Positions 35,160 through 44,601 of a stretch of DNA of 64,000 nucleotides are shown piece after piece. The DNA is from Bacteroidota bacterium. Lineage in GTDB: Bacteria; Bacteroidota; Bacteroidia; Cytophagales; Cyclobacteriaceae. Both the position numbers and the translations under genes were made by a program. The notes beneath the pieces were generated by a model. The model was not told where the DNA came from. It was given only the letters and a program-made list of their open reading frames with translations, and searched no databases. Within the stretch, counting starts at the first letter, position 1. Each line of letters starts with the position of its first letter. Location of the stretch: assembly GCA_018266435.1 (NCBI GenBank), contig JAFEAL010000008.1, positions 78,749-142,748 of the forward strand, written 5' to 3'.

Positions 35160-35486
35160 ATGTCTCTCCAAGAAGCACAAACTGAAGTGGACCAATGGAT
35201 CAAAAAGTACGGAGTTCGGTACTTCAGCGAACTTACCAACTTAGCTATTCTCACGGAAGAAGTGGGCGAGCTTGCCCGCATCATCGCCAGGCGGTATGGC
35301 GAACAATCTGAAAAAGAATCAGACAAAGGAAAAGATCTGGCCGATGAAATGGCCGATGTATTGTGGGTGCTGATCTGTTTGGCCAACCAAACCGGAGTTG
35401 ACCTGACCAGGGCATTTGAAAAAAATATAGAAAAGAAGTCTATCCGCGACAGCGAGCGTCATCACCAAAATCCTAAACTGAAATAA
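35160..35486 (+). CDS. MazG-like nucleotide pyrophosphohydrolase
   Basis: A 108-residue small all-alpha NTP pyrophosphatase. The metal-binding pattern EEVGELA (ExxE) at about residues 32-38 and ADEMADVLW (ExxD) near 63-71 is diagnostic for MazG-type enzymes, which hydrolyse (non-canonical) nucleoside triphosphates to monophosphates. It starts 3 bp after the acyltransferase stop and ends 2 bp before the amidohydrolase start, so all four are co-transcribed. Confidence 0.92.
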   Translation: MSLQEAQTEVDQWIKKYGVRYFSELTNLAILTEEVGELARIIARRYGEQSEKESDKGKDLADEMADVLWVLICLANQTGVDLTRAFEKNIEKKSIRDSERHHQNPKLK

Positions 35487-35488
35487 GT

Positions 35489-37159
35489 ATGAATACCCAA
35501 TCATTTGTTCTCCGTAAAACGACTTCGTTGCTGCTGTTCATCTCTTGTATTTTTCTTTTTTCTTGTTCGAAAAAAAAATCCGCTGAACAAATTATTATCG
35601 GCAAAATCTGGACAGCCAATACCCAACAACCCTGGGCACAAGCACTGGCCATTGCAGGCGATTCGATCGTAGCTATTGGGGATGAAAAAGAAATCCTTGG
35701 ATTGAAAGATGAAAAAACTCTTGTTACAACCTACGACTCCAACCAGTTGATCGTGCCGGGCTTTATCGACACCCACACTCATTTTGTGGAAGCAGGGTTT
35801 GCGTTGGCTTCTGTGCAACTGCGCGATGCCAAAACCAAAGAAGAGTTTATCCAGCGCATTGCTGATTTTGCCAAAACCAGAAAAGCGGGCGAGTGGATAT
35901 TGGGTGGAAACTGGGATCATGAAAACTGGGGCGGTGAACTGCCCGACCGGAATTGGATTGACGCGGTAACGCCCAACAATCCGGTTTGGATCACCCGGTT
36001 AGATGGTCACATGGCGTTGGCTAATTCGCTGGTATTAAAAGCAGTAGGAATCAATGACCAGGTGAAAGAAGTAAAAGGAGGAACTTTTGTGCGTGACAAA
36101 AAAGGAAGGCTGACAGGCGTGCTGAAAGACAATGCCACCGATCAGGTAAGCCAGGCTATCCCTCCTCCATCGCCCGAGGCTGAAGATCAGGCGCTGCAAG
36201 CAGCCATGAATTATGTAGCAGCACAAGGGGTAACATCTGCGCACAATATGTATGGCTTTAACTCCGCTTTTGAACGGGCGCGAAAAGAAAATAAGCTGAT
36301 CACCCGCATTTATGACTGCCGCATGCTCAGCGACTGGCACGAATTAAGAACAACAATTGATCAGCACGGCCGAGGCGACAAATGGCTGAAGATTGGTGGC
36401 CTCAAAGCATTTATGGACGGCTCGCTGGGTTCGCATACGGCAGCTTTCTTCAAACCCTATACGGATGCTCCGCGCGATTCAGGATTCTTTATTACCCCTG
36501 AAGAAAAATTGTACCATTCAATTAAGTCTGCCGATTCGGCCGGGTTACACGTGATGGTTCATGCGATAGGTGACAAGGCCATTCATGCCTTGCTCACCAT
36601 TTTTGAAAAAGTGGAAAAGGAAAATGGAACGAAAGACAGGCGCTTTCGCATAGAGCACGCCCAACACCTCGCACCCAATGACATTTCGCGGCTGGCTCAG
36701 CTAAATGTCATCGCAAGCATGCAGCCGTATCATGCCATTGACGATGGCCGTTGGGCCGAAAAAATAATCGGGCATGAGCGGTGCAAAACAACCTATGCCT
36801 TCAAGTCGCTGATGGATGCCGGCACCACGGTAGCTTTTGGCAGCGATTGGCCGGTGGCGCCCGCCACTCCGTTAGAAGGAATTTATGCAGCCGTAACCCG
36901 CAGCACGCTGGACGGCAAAAACCCGAACGGCTGGTTTCCTGAACAAAAAATTTCTGTTGAGCAGGCGTTAATTGCTTACACCATCAACGGAGCGTACGCA
37001 TCGTTTGAGGAAAAAATAAAAGGATCGTTAGAAAAAGGAAAATTGGCAGACTTGGCAATTTTGAATCAGAACATTTTTACTCTTGCCCCCGAAAAAATCA
37101 GGGAAGTGAACGTACTCCAAACGATGGTGGGAGGGAAGGTAGTTTTTGAGAAAAAATAA
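35489..37159 (+). CDS. YtcJ-like amidohydrolase lipoprotein
   Basis: A 556-residue exported metal-dependent hydrolase (amidohydrolase family 3). Residues 1-26 are a lipoprotein signal (LFISCIFLFSC, Cys at about 26). The mature part begins with a beta sandwich, followed by the TIM-barrel metal site FIDTHTHFVEAG (HxH), a GGNWDHENW segment, and later MVHAIGDKAIH and RIEHAQHL carrying histidine ligands, then FGSDWPVAP with the Asp. It would hydrolyse an amide substrate outside the inner membrane; the substrate is unknown. It is the last of the four-gene operon, ending immediately next to the convergent comB stop. Confidence 0.9.
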   Translation: MNTQSFVLRKTTSLLLFISCIFLFSCSKKKSAEQIIIGKIWTANTQQPWAQALAIAGDSIVAIGDEKEILGLKDEKTLVTTYDSNQLIVPGFIDTHTHFVEAGFALASVQLRDAKTKEEFIQRIADFAKTRKAGEWILGGNWDHENWGGELPDRNWIDAVTPNNPVWITRLDGHMALANSLVLKAVGINDQVKEVKGGTFVRDKKGRLTGVLKDNATDQVSQAIPPPSPEAEDQALQAAMNYVAAQGVTSAHNMYGFNSAFERARKENKLITRIYDCRMLSDWHELRTTIDQHGRGDKWLKIGGLKAFMDGSLGSHTAAFFKPYTDAPRDSGFFITPEEKLYHSIKSADSAGLHVMVHAIGDKAIHALLTIFEKVEKENGTKDRRFRIEHAQHLAPNDISRLAQLNVIASMQPYHAIDDGRWAEKIIGHERCKTTYAFKSLMDAGTTVAFGSDWPVAPATPLEGIYAAVTRSTLDGKNPNGWFPEQKISVEQALIAYTINGAYASFEEKIKGSLEKGKLADLAILNQNIFTLAPEKIREVNVLQTMVGGKVVFEKK

Positions 37160-37861
37160 TCAGGCTACCAAAACACCATTTTTTAACTTCGGCAGTACTT
37201 GGTACAGATCCGTGGTCAGGCAAAATTCAAAATCTTTGTGGATGTTTAGCCGATTGAGCCGCTTCACGTGCGATGATTCACTGAGAAACTGAGTCATGTC
37301 AGCTTTTGCCTGGTTGTACAAGTGGCGAGCAGCCAAAGGCGCATCACAATCAGGTCCGAGGTAGTCTTTCAGTTTCTCAACGATGGCACCGGCAAACAAT
37401 GTGTCTTCCAAGTTCACCCGGCCTTTCCATCCGGCACAAACGATCAACACATTGTTTTCGCCCAGCAAAAGATATTTCACTACGGTATTCAGATTTAAAA
37501 ACGAACCAATGATCACTTCTTTTGCACCTTTCGATTTTTCAATGGCCTGTGTTCCGTTAGTGGTGGTAAAAGCAATCTTCAACCCGCGCACTTGGTCGCC
37601 CATGTATTCAAACGGAGAATTGCCTTTGTCAAACCCTTCCACCTTTTTTCCATCGCGCTCACCAGAGGTTACGTAGCCTTTTGTCTTCATTGTCAGGCAT
37701 TTCTCCAGTTGGGCAAAAGGGGTGATGCTCTCTACCCCGTGAGCAAATGCGGTAACCATGCACGAAGTAGCCCGCAAAATGTCTACTACTACTACCGTGC
37801 GGTCGTGTACGTCATACAAGTGCATTAATTCCGGACTCAAACAAACATCGATTGTTTTCAT
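37160..37861 (-). CDS. comB: 2-phosphosulfolactate phosphatase family (ComB)
   Basis: A 233-residue ComB-family protein. The signature VVVVDILRATSCMVTA near the N-terminus and the GERDGKKVEGFDKGNSPFE segment are conserved in this family, first known from coenzyme M synthesis where it dephosphorylates 2-phosphosulfolactate. In bacteria lacking coenzyme M, as expected here, the physiological substrate is unclear. The start is set at 37861 (ATG), overlapping the gcvT stop by one base (TGATG), which indicates coupling; a TTG at 37864 is less likely. Confidence 0.88.
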   Translation of the reverse strand: MKTIDVCLSPELMHLYDVHDRTVVVVDILRATSCMVTAFAHGVESITPFAQLEKCLTMKTKGYVTSGERDGKKVEGFDKGNSPFEYMGDQVRGLKIAFTTTNGTQAIEKSKGAKEVIIGSFLNLNTVVKYLLLGENNVLIVCAGWKGRVNLEDTLFAGAIVEKLKDYLGPDCDAPLAARHLYNQAKADMTQFLSESSHVKRLNRLNIHKDFEFCLTTDLYQVLPKLKNGVLVA

Positions 37862-38946
37862 CAACCAATCAATGGAAGTTTAGAGACTTGTGCCCTCAAT
37901 CCTTTACCTCTTACATCGATAAAAATTTCAGAGCCTGCCGTAGCATGGGGTGTTGTTACATAACCCAACCCAATGCCGATGCCGAGTACGGGAGACAGGG
38001 TGCCTGAAGTAACTTTGCCAATGACATGCCCGGCTGCATCTTTGATTGGGTAATCATGGCGGGGAATTCCTTTGTCGATCATTTTAAAACCAACCAGTTT
38101 TTTCTTCACTCCTTCTTCTTTTTGTTTTTTTATTGCACTTGAGTTAGTGAAATCTTTTGTGAATTTGGTGATCCAACCCAGTCCTGCTTCAAGTGGTGAC
38201 GTGGTGTCGTCAATGTCGTTGCCATACAAACAAAAACCCATTTCCAGCCTAAGTGTGTCACGTGCCCCTAAGCCTATTGGTTTGATGTTTTCATTTTTGC
38301 CTGCCTCGAAGAGGGCATTCCATACCTTCTCTGCATCATTCTTCAGCACATAAATTTCAAACCCACCGGCCCCGGTATAGCCGGTGTTGCTCATAATTAC
38401 ATTGGTTGCCCCGGCAAATTCTCCGATGGCAAAATGGTAGTATTTAATGGAGGATAAATCGGTCTTAGTCAGTCGTTGCAAAACCGAAACTGCCTTCGGC
38501 CCCTGCACGGCAAATAAACAAACATCAGGAGAATTGTTTTTCATCACCGCACCGTTGGTATTGTGCTTTATAAACCAGTTCCAGTCTTTTTCAATGTTTC
38601 CGGCATTGACTACAATCAGGTAATCTTCGTCTTTGATTTTATACACAATCAGGTCATCCACAATACCCCCCTGATCATTTGGCAAACATGAATATTGGGC
38701 CTGGCCATTGATGAGTTTGGAGGCATCGTTGCTGGTTACGCGCTGGATCAGGTCTAATGCGTTGGGGCCTTCAATTTTAAATTCGCCCATGTGGCTCACG
38801 TCAAATACGCCCACTCCGTTGCGCACAGCCATGTGCTCTTCAATATCGCTGGAGTAACGCACCGGCATGGTGAAGCCGGCAAAGGGCACCATCTTGGCAC
38901 CGAGTTTTTCGTGGATGTGCCGGAGTGGGACAGATTTCAATTCCAT
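37861..38946 (-). CDS. gcvT: Glycine cleavage system T protein (aminomethyltransferase)
   Basis: A 361-residue tetrahydrofolate-dependent aminomethyltransferase that releases ammonia from the aminomethyl group on the H protein and passes the methylene to tetrahydrofolate. Family marks are the N-terminal [25 protein letters not shown] (with conserved Asp), and the [21 protein letters not shown] region. Length matches GcvT. Genes for GcvH and GcvP are not in the window. It is the first gene of a two-gene unit with comB. Confidence 0.96.
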   Translation of the reverse strand: MELKSVPLRHIHEKLGAKMVPFAGFTMPVRYSSDIEEHMAVRNGVGVFDVSHMGEFKIEGPNALDLIQRVTSNDASKLINGQAQYSCLPNDQGGIVDDLIVYKIKDEDYLIVVNAGNIEKDWNWFIKHNTNGAVMKNNSPDVCLFAVQGPKAVSVLQRLTKTDLSSIKYYHFAIGEFAGATNVIMSNTGYTGAGGFEIYVLKNDAEKVWNALFEAGKNENIKPIGLGARDTLRLEMGFCLYGNDIDDTTSPLEAGLGWITKFTKDFTNSSAIKKQKEEGVKKKLVGFKMIDKGIPRHDYPIKDAAGHVIGKVTSGTLSPVLGIGIGLGYVTTPHATAGSEIFIDVRGKGLRAQVSKLPLIG

Positions 38947-39006
38947 GAGTTATAAAAATTTAGAATACAAAGATGCGGGAATAATTTCAGCAGACAATGA
39001 AGCAAC

Positions 39007-41973
39007 TTATTGTGCCTGAAATAAATCAGGATGTGCCCCAGCAAATTTTTTGAACAAGGCTTCGGGCAGCAAAGCCTGAAGTTTTTGCAGTGCTTCTTGT
39101 GCTTCTGGTTCCAGCCCCAAGGCTATTGCCTGTAAAACATATTGTTTCAAAATTTTGACAGAGTTGGGCTTAGCCAACAGGCCATCTACCAAAAAAGAAA
39201 AACGTTGCAGACGGTTGGTAGTATCTTTTGCAAAGTATTGTGAAGCAGCTACCAATCCTTCTTCAAATTGTTCATTGGCCTGGGCCAGGTATTCAAACTT
39301 AGAAGTGGTTGCGGCTTGATCACCACTGGCTTGAGCCAGCACAGCTTCGATGTATGCTTTTTCATACGGGCTTAACTCATTTATCCAGGCAGAATTTTTT
39401 TTGAGGAACACTACATCACGCTGATGAGCGGCAATCATGATCCGGAGTGACCGAGCGTTGGCTGAAAGATTGTGGTCATTGCCGACTGAAATTTTTGAAA
39501 GAAATGATACTGCTCTTGCTGGTTCGTCCCAGGCAAACCATTTTACCGCCCGGTCATAATAGGCCTGCGCGCTGAGGGCTGGGTTTTGAATTTGTTTGAC
39601 TGCCTCATTGAATTGAATGGAATCTTCTAATGGAATTTTGTACCGGCAGAAATAATATTTTCCTTCATCGGTAAGCGAGGCGATTTGTTTTGAATCCGTT
39701 GACAATACATGCTTTAGCAAGTTGGCAAACGCGCTTGTGCTTGTATTTTTTGCATGCGATACGCTGTCCCACAGGACGTATCCGTTTCTCAACTTACCAG
39801 CCTCGGTTTGGGTAAATGCCTGATAAAACAGGGCTTGAGGAAATTTCTTTTCTGTAGCTTTTTCAAAATAACCTGAGGCTGCCACCGGGTTGTTTTGTTC
39901 GAGTAGCCACAACCCAATCAGGTTAAAATAATTGGCGTCCTGAGTTTGATATGCCACTTCGCGCATTAGCTTAATGGCTTTTTTCACCTCTCCCCGGGCG
40001 TATTGTGCCTGAGCCGCTGATGGCAGAAGCATTTTGCTGAAATCGTCATTGCATGGTTTTTTGGCTAAGTTCAACACACGGCTGATCAGCGAAGTGTCTG
40101 CACGATTTTTTTGATTAATTAATTCATTGGAATAAAATGCAGCCCGGAAAACAGAAAGGAGAGTGTCTGCATTGGGGTCAGACTCTAATTTTATGTGTTG
40201 ATTTTTTTCGTTGGCCATTGCAAGCCGGTTTACCGAAATTCCGTTCACTGAACGTGCCCAGGGTTTTGCAGAATCGGTGTCTGCCAAACGGAATAGTACT
40301 TTGGTAGCCCATGTATTGGTTTCAGCAACTTGTGCCATTGACTTTGTTGTGGATGCAGCTTGAAAATAAAACAAGGCAGAGTCAACGGCTTTGAATTTTA
40401 AAAACGAAAGACCCAATGCGTTTTTTAGTTCACCACTTTTCGGAAAATGGGTTAGCCCTTCGCTCAGGGTCAGGTTGCCTTTCAAGCTATTTCTTTCCTG
40501 GTAAAAAAGCTCGCTGAGGTTGATAAATGCTTTTGGGTCAGGTGTGAACTCAGTTATTTTCAGGTATTCTTTCTTTTCATTGAATAATTCAAAACGCGAG
40601 GAATAAATACCGGCCAGGGCATAGTGTGCATGAAGATTCTGGTTTCTGATTCGTATGGATTGTTTGTAGTTTGTCTCAGCCTGGGTGTCATCTCCCTGGC
40701 TCAGGTGTATATCACCTATGGCATTAAAATAAGTAGCCGAAGCCTGGGCTACATACCTGTTCCAGGAAGCAGTTAAAGAGATGGTGGCAAATACGGCAAT
40801 CAACGACATGATGCGAAAGGTAAAAAGTGGCATCGTTTCAGGCTTGTAGAGTACTTTGTAAACCGGCAGATTGGCGGCCAGCATCGGGCCAAAGTTGGCA
40901 ATGATGTACAATAAAAAAATCAGTCCGCAGGCTACATGTGTTGCAAGGATAAATACTTCAAAGGCATCAAGCATCATAGTATTAGCAGTAGCAGCCAGGT
41001 AACCAAGTGTGGCTAAACACACCGCGAGCAGGCAGGAATAAAGCACCGATGCAGTAGGTTGGTCTGAAAGAATTCCTTCGCGTGTAATTTTCAAAAAGCC
41101 CCAGTACCCCAATGCTGCCGAGAGGGTGAGCAGAAAAAATGAATTGACAGAAAAAAACCCCCAACTAATTAGGCCTGTCTTCGAAGCATAAAGCAGTCCA
41201 ACGTTGATGAGATAAAACACGGTCAGTAACAAAAAATGTCGTATGCTTTTATTCGATTTGGCATTGTTGCTGATGGCCACGGCTGCTGCCACGATCTCAT
41301 GTGAAACAATGACTAAAAACACAATACTGATGACGATACCTATTAACAGGCCATTGGCCGACAGATGCAAAAACGGATCGGCTGTCTGGCTGAAGAAATG
41401 AATCACTCCTGCCACCAGTACTGTAGTTGCAGAAAAAAAGAGTAGGCGCAGCCCAAGCGAGGCCATTTGATAAAACGAATTAAAATAAAAACCAACGCCA
41501 CCAAACAACAAGGCCACCACCACAGTTACTGTTTGGTTAGAAAAACCGAATACCAAAAGATTGTGGATACCTAAACCTCTGATAAACAAAATGGCCAATG
41601 TCATGCCTCCCAGAAAATAAAACCGGCTAAGCGATGAGATTACAGTCATATACCCTGTAAAGGCTACAAGCAGGGCAACAATGAGAAAAAAATAGGCTAT
41701 GATGTTGGGTTTAATGGGGCTGCCCAATACACTTTCCAATATAACGTAAGAATTAGCCGGCACTGAAAATTTCATGGTACCTACCTGAAACGAATGTGCG
41801 GCCGTCTCTACTTTTTCCAATTGCTGGTAGCTGTCATAATTGATGGTGGGGGCGGGTGTTGTCCACCAGCTTACCCAGAAGTAAACCAAAGCAATGGTTG
41901 CCAGGGAAACAAAAAGATAAAAAATAATTTGATCAGGCTTGCGCCAGGATTTCCAGAATAAAAATGAGTTCAT
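39007..41973 (-). CDS. Large multi-spanning membrane protein with TPR tail
   Basis: A 988-residue protein not matched to a named family. Residues about 15-430 hold roughly 10-12 membrane helices in an O-antigen-ligase-like or channel-like array, with one short periplasmic loop after the first helix. Residues 430-988 are a chain of TPR-like repeats (for example EANYKQSIRIRNQNLHAHYALAGIY, ALGLSFLKFKAVDSALFYFQAA). The combination suggests a membrane-bound scaffold for a protein complex or glycan assembly, but this is only inference. It sits 20 bp downstream of gatC on the same strand, probably the last gene of that operon. Confidence 0.7.
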   Translation of the reverse strand: MNSFLFWKSWRKPDQIIFYLFVSLATIALVYFWVSWWTTPAPTINYDSYQQLEKVETAAHSFQVGTMKFSVPANSYVILESVLGSPIKPNIIAYFFLIVALLVAFTGYMTVISSLSRFYFLGGMTLAILFIRGLGIHNLLVFGFSNQTVTVVVALLFGGVGFYFNSFYQMASLGLRLLFFSATTVLVAGVIHFFSQTADPFLHLSANGLLIGIVISIVFLVIVSHEIVAAAVAISNNAKSNKSIRHFLLLTVFYLINVGLLYASKTGLISWGFFSVNSFFLLTLSAALGYWGFLKITREGILSDQPTASVLYSCLLAVCLATLGYLAATANTMMLDAFEVFILATHVACGLIFLLYIIANFGPMLAANLPVYKVLYKPETMPLFTFRIMSLIAVFATISLTASWNRYVAQASATYFNAIGDIHLSQGDDTQAETNYKQSIRIRNQNLHAHYALAGIYSSRFELFNEKKEYLKITEFTPDPKAFINLSELFYQERNSLKGNLTLSEGLTHFPKSGELKNALGLSFLKFKAVDSALFYFQAASTTKSMAQVAETNTWATKVLFRLADTDSAKPWARSVNGISVNRLAMANEKNQHIKLESDPNADTLLSVFRAAFYSNELINQKNRADTSLISRVLNLAKKPCNDDFSKMLLPSAAQAQYARGEVKKAIKLMREVAYQTQDANYFNLIGLWLLEQNNPVAASGYFEKATEKKFPQALFYQAFTQTEAGKLRNGYVLWDSVSHAKNTSTSAFANLLKHVLSTDSKQIASLTDEGKYYFCRYKIPLEDSIQFNEAVKQIQNPALSAQAYYDRAVKWFAWDEPARAVSFLSKISVGNDHNLSANARSLRIMIAAHQRDVVFLKKNSAWINELSPYEKAYIEAVLAQASGDQAATTSKFEYLAQANEQFEEGLVAASQYFAKDTTNRLQRFSFLVDGLLAKPNSVKILKQYVLQAIALGLEPEAQEALQKLQALLPEALFKKFAGAHPDLFQAQ

Positions 41974-41993
41974 CAGTTAAATGTAATTTGAAT

Positions 41994-42281
41994 CTACTCC
42001 AATACTTTCGGTACGCGAAAGTAACTGGAATCTTTGGCAGGAGCATTTTTTAACACTTCTTCCGGTGGTAAATCAGTTTTCACGATGTCATCGCGAAAGG
42101 CATTTACCTCATGGCTCATGGTGGTAAGCGGGTCTACGCCATCGGTATTTACTTCGTTTAGTTTTTCAACAAATGAAATGATTTTACCCATGTCGCTTAC
42201 CATTGCCTGAGTTTCATTTTCGTCAAACTCCAGCCGGGCAAGATGGGCAATTTTATTCAGTGTCTCTTGGTCAATGTTCAT
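41994..42281 (-). CDS. gatC: Asp/Glu-tRNA(Asn/Gln) amidotransferase subunit C
   Basis: A 95-residue GatC. It stabilises the GatAB complex, which converts Glu-tRNA(Gln) to Gln-tRNA(Gln). The family pattern is visible as IDQETLNKIAHLARLEFDENE at the N-terminus and the FVEKLNEVNTDGVDPLTTM segment. gatA and gatB are not adjacent. It lies between the plsC-like gene (34 bp upstream) and the TPR membrane protein gene. Confidence 0.93.
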   Translation of the reverse strand: MNIDQETLNKIAHLARLEFDENETQAMVSDMGKIISFVEKLNEVNTDGVDPLTTMSHEVNAFRDDIVKTDLPPEEVLKNAPAKDSSYFRVPKVLE

Positions 42282-42315
42282 AGTCTGTGCTTATCACCGT
42301 GGGATTATGGCTAAG

Positions 42316-43050
42316 TTATTTATTCTGTTTTTTTATCTCGTTAGCAATGACTCCAAATACTTTTTCTTTCAATTCCTTTATATTTTCCAAACTCATTCCT
42401 GCGGTTTCAATGGGCTCGTGAAAAATTACTTTTACTGTGCCCCGGTACAGATGCAAATATTTTTGGTCTGGCAAAATTATCCAATTGAACGGAATCGTTA
42501 CCGGCACGATAGTAATTTGTTTTTCAATGGCTGTGCGAAAGGCACCATCTTTAAAGGGTCTCATTTGCGGAGGGTCAGCGGTAACTATTCCCCCTTCGGG
42601 ATAGATGACCAAATTTTTTCCAGCTTCAACAGCTTGAATTGACCGTAATTGTGTTTCGCCCCGGCTGCGAAGGCTCGATCGGTTTACCGTGATATGAAGT
42701 TTACGGTACATAAACCCAAATAGAGGCACTTTTTCCATATCATTTTTACCCACAAAGACCGTATTGATTTTGTTTAACCCCATGGCGGGTATATCGAGGT
42801 AGGAAAAATGATTCGGGCAAAAGATATATTTCTTGGTAGCATCCAGTTGCGCACGGTATTCCACCTTGTATTTTAAGAACGATAAAGTGAAGAATGATTT
42901 TGCCCAAATCCGGTTGAGGATGCCGGTCAACTTATGTTTTGAAGAAAAAAAAATGGGTACCAAAAAAAACGGAAACAGAACAACAAAGACCAGGTTAAAA
43001 ACCAGTACACTCCAGAAAGTATGAATGACACGAACGAAGCGCATGAACAT
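42316..43050 (-). CDS. PlsC-like 1-acylglycerol-3-phosphate acyltransferase
   Basis: A 244-residue membrane-associated acyltransferase of phospholipid synthesis, adding an acyl chain to lysophosphatidic acid. The catalytic NHxxxxD motif appears as PNHFSYLDIP near residue 80, and the second block as YPEGGIV (EG) near 150. One N-terminal membrane segment (FWSVLVFNLVFVVLFPFFL) anchors it. Two ATG codons, 43050 and 43044, could start it; the first is used. It follows the M24 peptidase gene by 9 bp. Confidence 0.9.
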   Translation of the reverse strand: MFMRFVRVIHTFWSVLVFNLVFVVLFPFFLVPIFFSSKHKLTGILNRIWAKSFFTLSFLKYKVEYRAQLDATKKYIFCPNHFSYLDIPAMGLNKINTVFVGKNDMEKVPLFGFMYRKLHITVNRSSLRSRGETQLRSIQAVEAGKNLVIYPEGGIVTADPPQMRPFKDGAFRTAIEKQITIVPVTIPFNWIILPDQKYLHLYRGTVKVIFHEPIETAGMSLENIKELKEKVFGVIANEIKKQNK

Positions 43051-43059
43051 ATTGATAGG

Positions 43060-44361
43060 CTATTTCACATTGGGCATGGGTTTGGGAATTAAGATCAGAT
43101 CGGTCTGTCGCCCGTCAATGTATCGAAATCCGGTGCTATCAAAATAGCCGTCTTCTTCCAACATAATACGAATGTCTTTTTTCCATTCATCAATTGAAAC
43201 CGTGGCATTTAGTTCGATGGAGTAAGCCGTATTAAGGTGCATGGGGTAATCACCACTTCCGGAAACTCCACTTTGCATATCCCACTGGCCAATGGTGGTG
43301 CCTGCTGCGTGTCCGTGGTAACCGATTGGGTGGGTGTAGATAGATGGCGTGATTCCTTCAGCTATTGCCTGTTTACGCGCGTCAGCCAGAATTTGATTTC
43401 CGGTTTTCCCTTCTTTAAAATTAGAGGTGAGGATATCCTGCAGGCGGTTCCCTTTTTTTAGGGCGCTCTTCAAAAATTCAGGAGCATCAGTTTCTCCGGC
43501 TTTTAATATGTACGCGTGTTCTTGTGTATCGGTATTCAATCTCAAATACGTAATACCAAAGTCAACATGCAATAAATCGCCCGGGTGAATAACGGTTGAC
43601 TCATCATTGCCCTTTCGCTGAATTTCTACCGAAGGATGAAACCACGTATCGAGTTTCAGCCGTTTTATTTCTTCGCGGTAAAACCAAACCACATCTTCTG
43701 TGGTGGCTACTCCGGGTTGAATAATTTTATCTGAAAATCCTTCGGCAATGATTTGGTGAGCTATGCGGCATATTTGCGGATACAGGATCATTTCTTTTGG
43801 TGACCTGGTTTCGAGCCAGGACACTCCAAGTTTTTCGGCAGAAACTACCTGGCCTTGTAGTTTTTTTGGCAATACTTTAATTAACTCATCGTAGTCGTTG
43901 GCTGAAAGTCCATCGGCATGACCCCACACGGAGGCTTTGTTTATGGCAATTTTTTTTGGCGATCGTTCTTCGATCAACTTGGCCAGTTGTAGCCATTGGT
44001 TGGGTTGTTTATCAGGCTCCCACGCTCGTTTAAATAGTTTGCCCACATCGTAACGGGCTACGGCCAAAAACTCAACTTCTTTTCCATTATCAAATGCCAT
44101 GAGCATGGTTGTTCTGCGGGCGGCCATCCAGGTGGCGGGCAACATCGTTTTAATGATCGGATCTTCGTTGTATTCACGAGAAACAATCACCCATAGATCG
44201 ATGCCTTCTCTTCGCATAAGTGCAGGCAATAAATTTTTCAATCGATCTTCGAGAATACCATCAACTACGTTGGCCTGATCGCGCTGAGAAAGAATGTTAG
44301 CATATTGTGCATAGGCATGGAATGTACTGATCGTAAACAAGGCGAGCAATAATGCTTTCAT
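43060..44361 (-). CDS. Secreted M24 aminopeptidase (Xaa-Pro type)
   Basis: A 433-residue exported peptidase of family M24, likely acting on peptides with a proline at position 2. Residues 1-18 are a signal peptide. The pita-bread catalytic domain begins near residue 185; expected metal ligands are seen in LLHVDFG (Asp), GYHGHAAG (His), YSIELNA (Glu) and MLEEDGYF (Glu). It opens a four-gene minus-strand series (M24, PlsC, GatC, TPR protein). A 240-bp spacer separates it from the ribonucleotide reductase. Confidence 0.88.
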   Translation of the reverse strand: MKALLLALFTISTFHAYAQYANILSQRDQANVVDGILEDRLKNLLPALMRREGIDLWVIVSREYNEDPIIKTMLPATWMAARRTTMLMAFDNGKEVEFLAVARYDVGKLFKRAWEPDKQPNQWLQLAKLIEERSPKKIAINKASVWGHADGLSANDYDELIKVLPKKLQGQVVSAEKLGVSWLETRSPKEMILYPQICRIAHQIIAEGFSDKIIQPGVATTEDVVWFYREEIKRLKLDTWFHPSVEIQRKGNDESTVIHPGDLLHVDFGITYLRLNTDTQEHAYILKAGETDAPEFLKSALKKGNRLQDILTSNFKEGKTGNQILADARKQAIAEGITPSIYTHPIGYHGHAAGTTIGQWDMQSGVSGSGDYPMHLNTAYSIELNATVSIDEWKKDIRIMLEEDGYFDSTGFRYIDGRQTDLILIPKPMPNVK

Positions 44362-44526
44362 ATTTTAGTGTTGTTAATTTAAAACTCTACACACATTAGG
44401 TATGTAAAAATACGGTATTTGGAGTTTTTCGATGAGGTATTTTTTGATCACTAATTCTGAAAAATAATTTTAATACACGATCGCCTGTTTTTTTTAATTA
44501 ATAAAAAGATAGTGTTTACATAAACC

Positions 44527-44566
44527 GAAACAAAAACCGGCATAACAACATTTTTGTTATGCCGGT
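44527..44566 (-). terminator. Intrinsic terminator of the ribonucleotide reductase gene
   Basis: A 13-bp perfect stem (44536-44548 with 44554-44566, ACCGGCATAACAA arm), followed on the minus strand by TTTTTGTTT. It lies 35 bp past the stop at 44602. Confidence 0.88.
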
Positions 44567-44601
44567 AAATACAATGGCAAAAAAACTAAGCGGCAGGGTT
44601 A

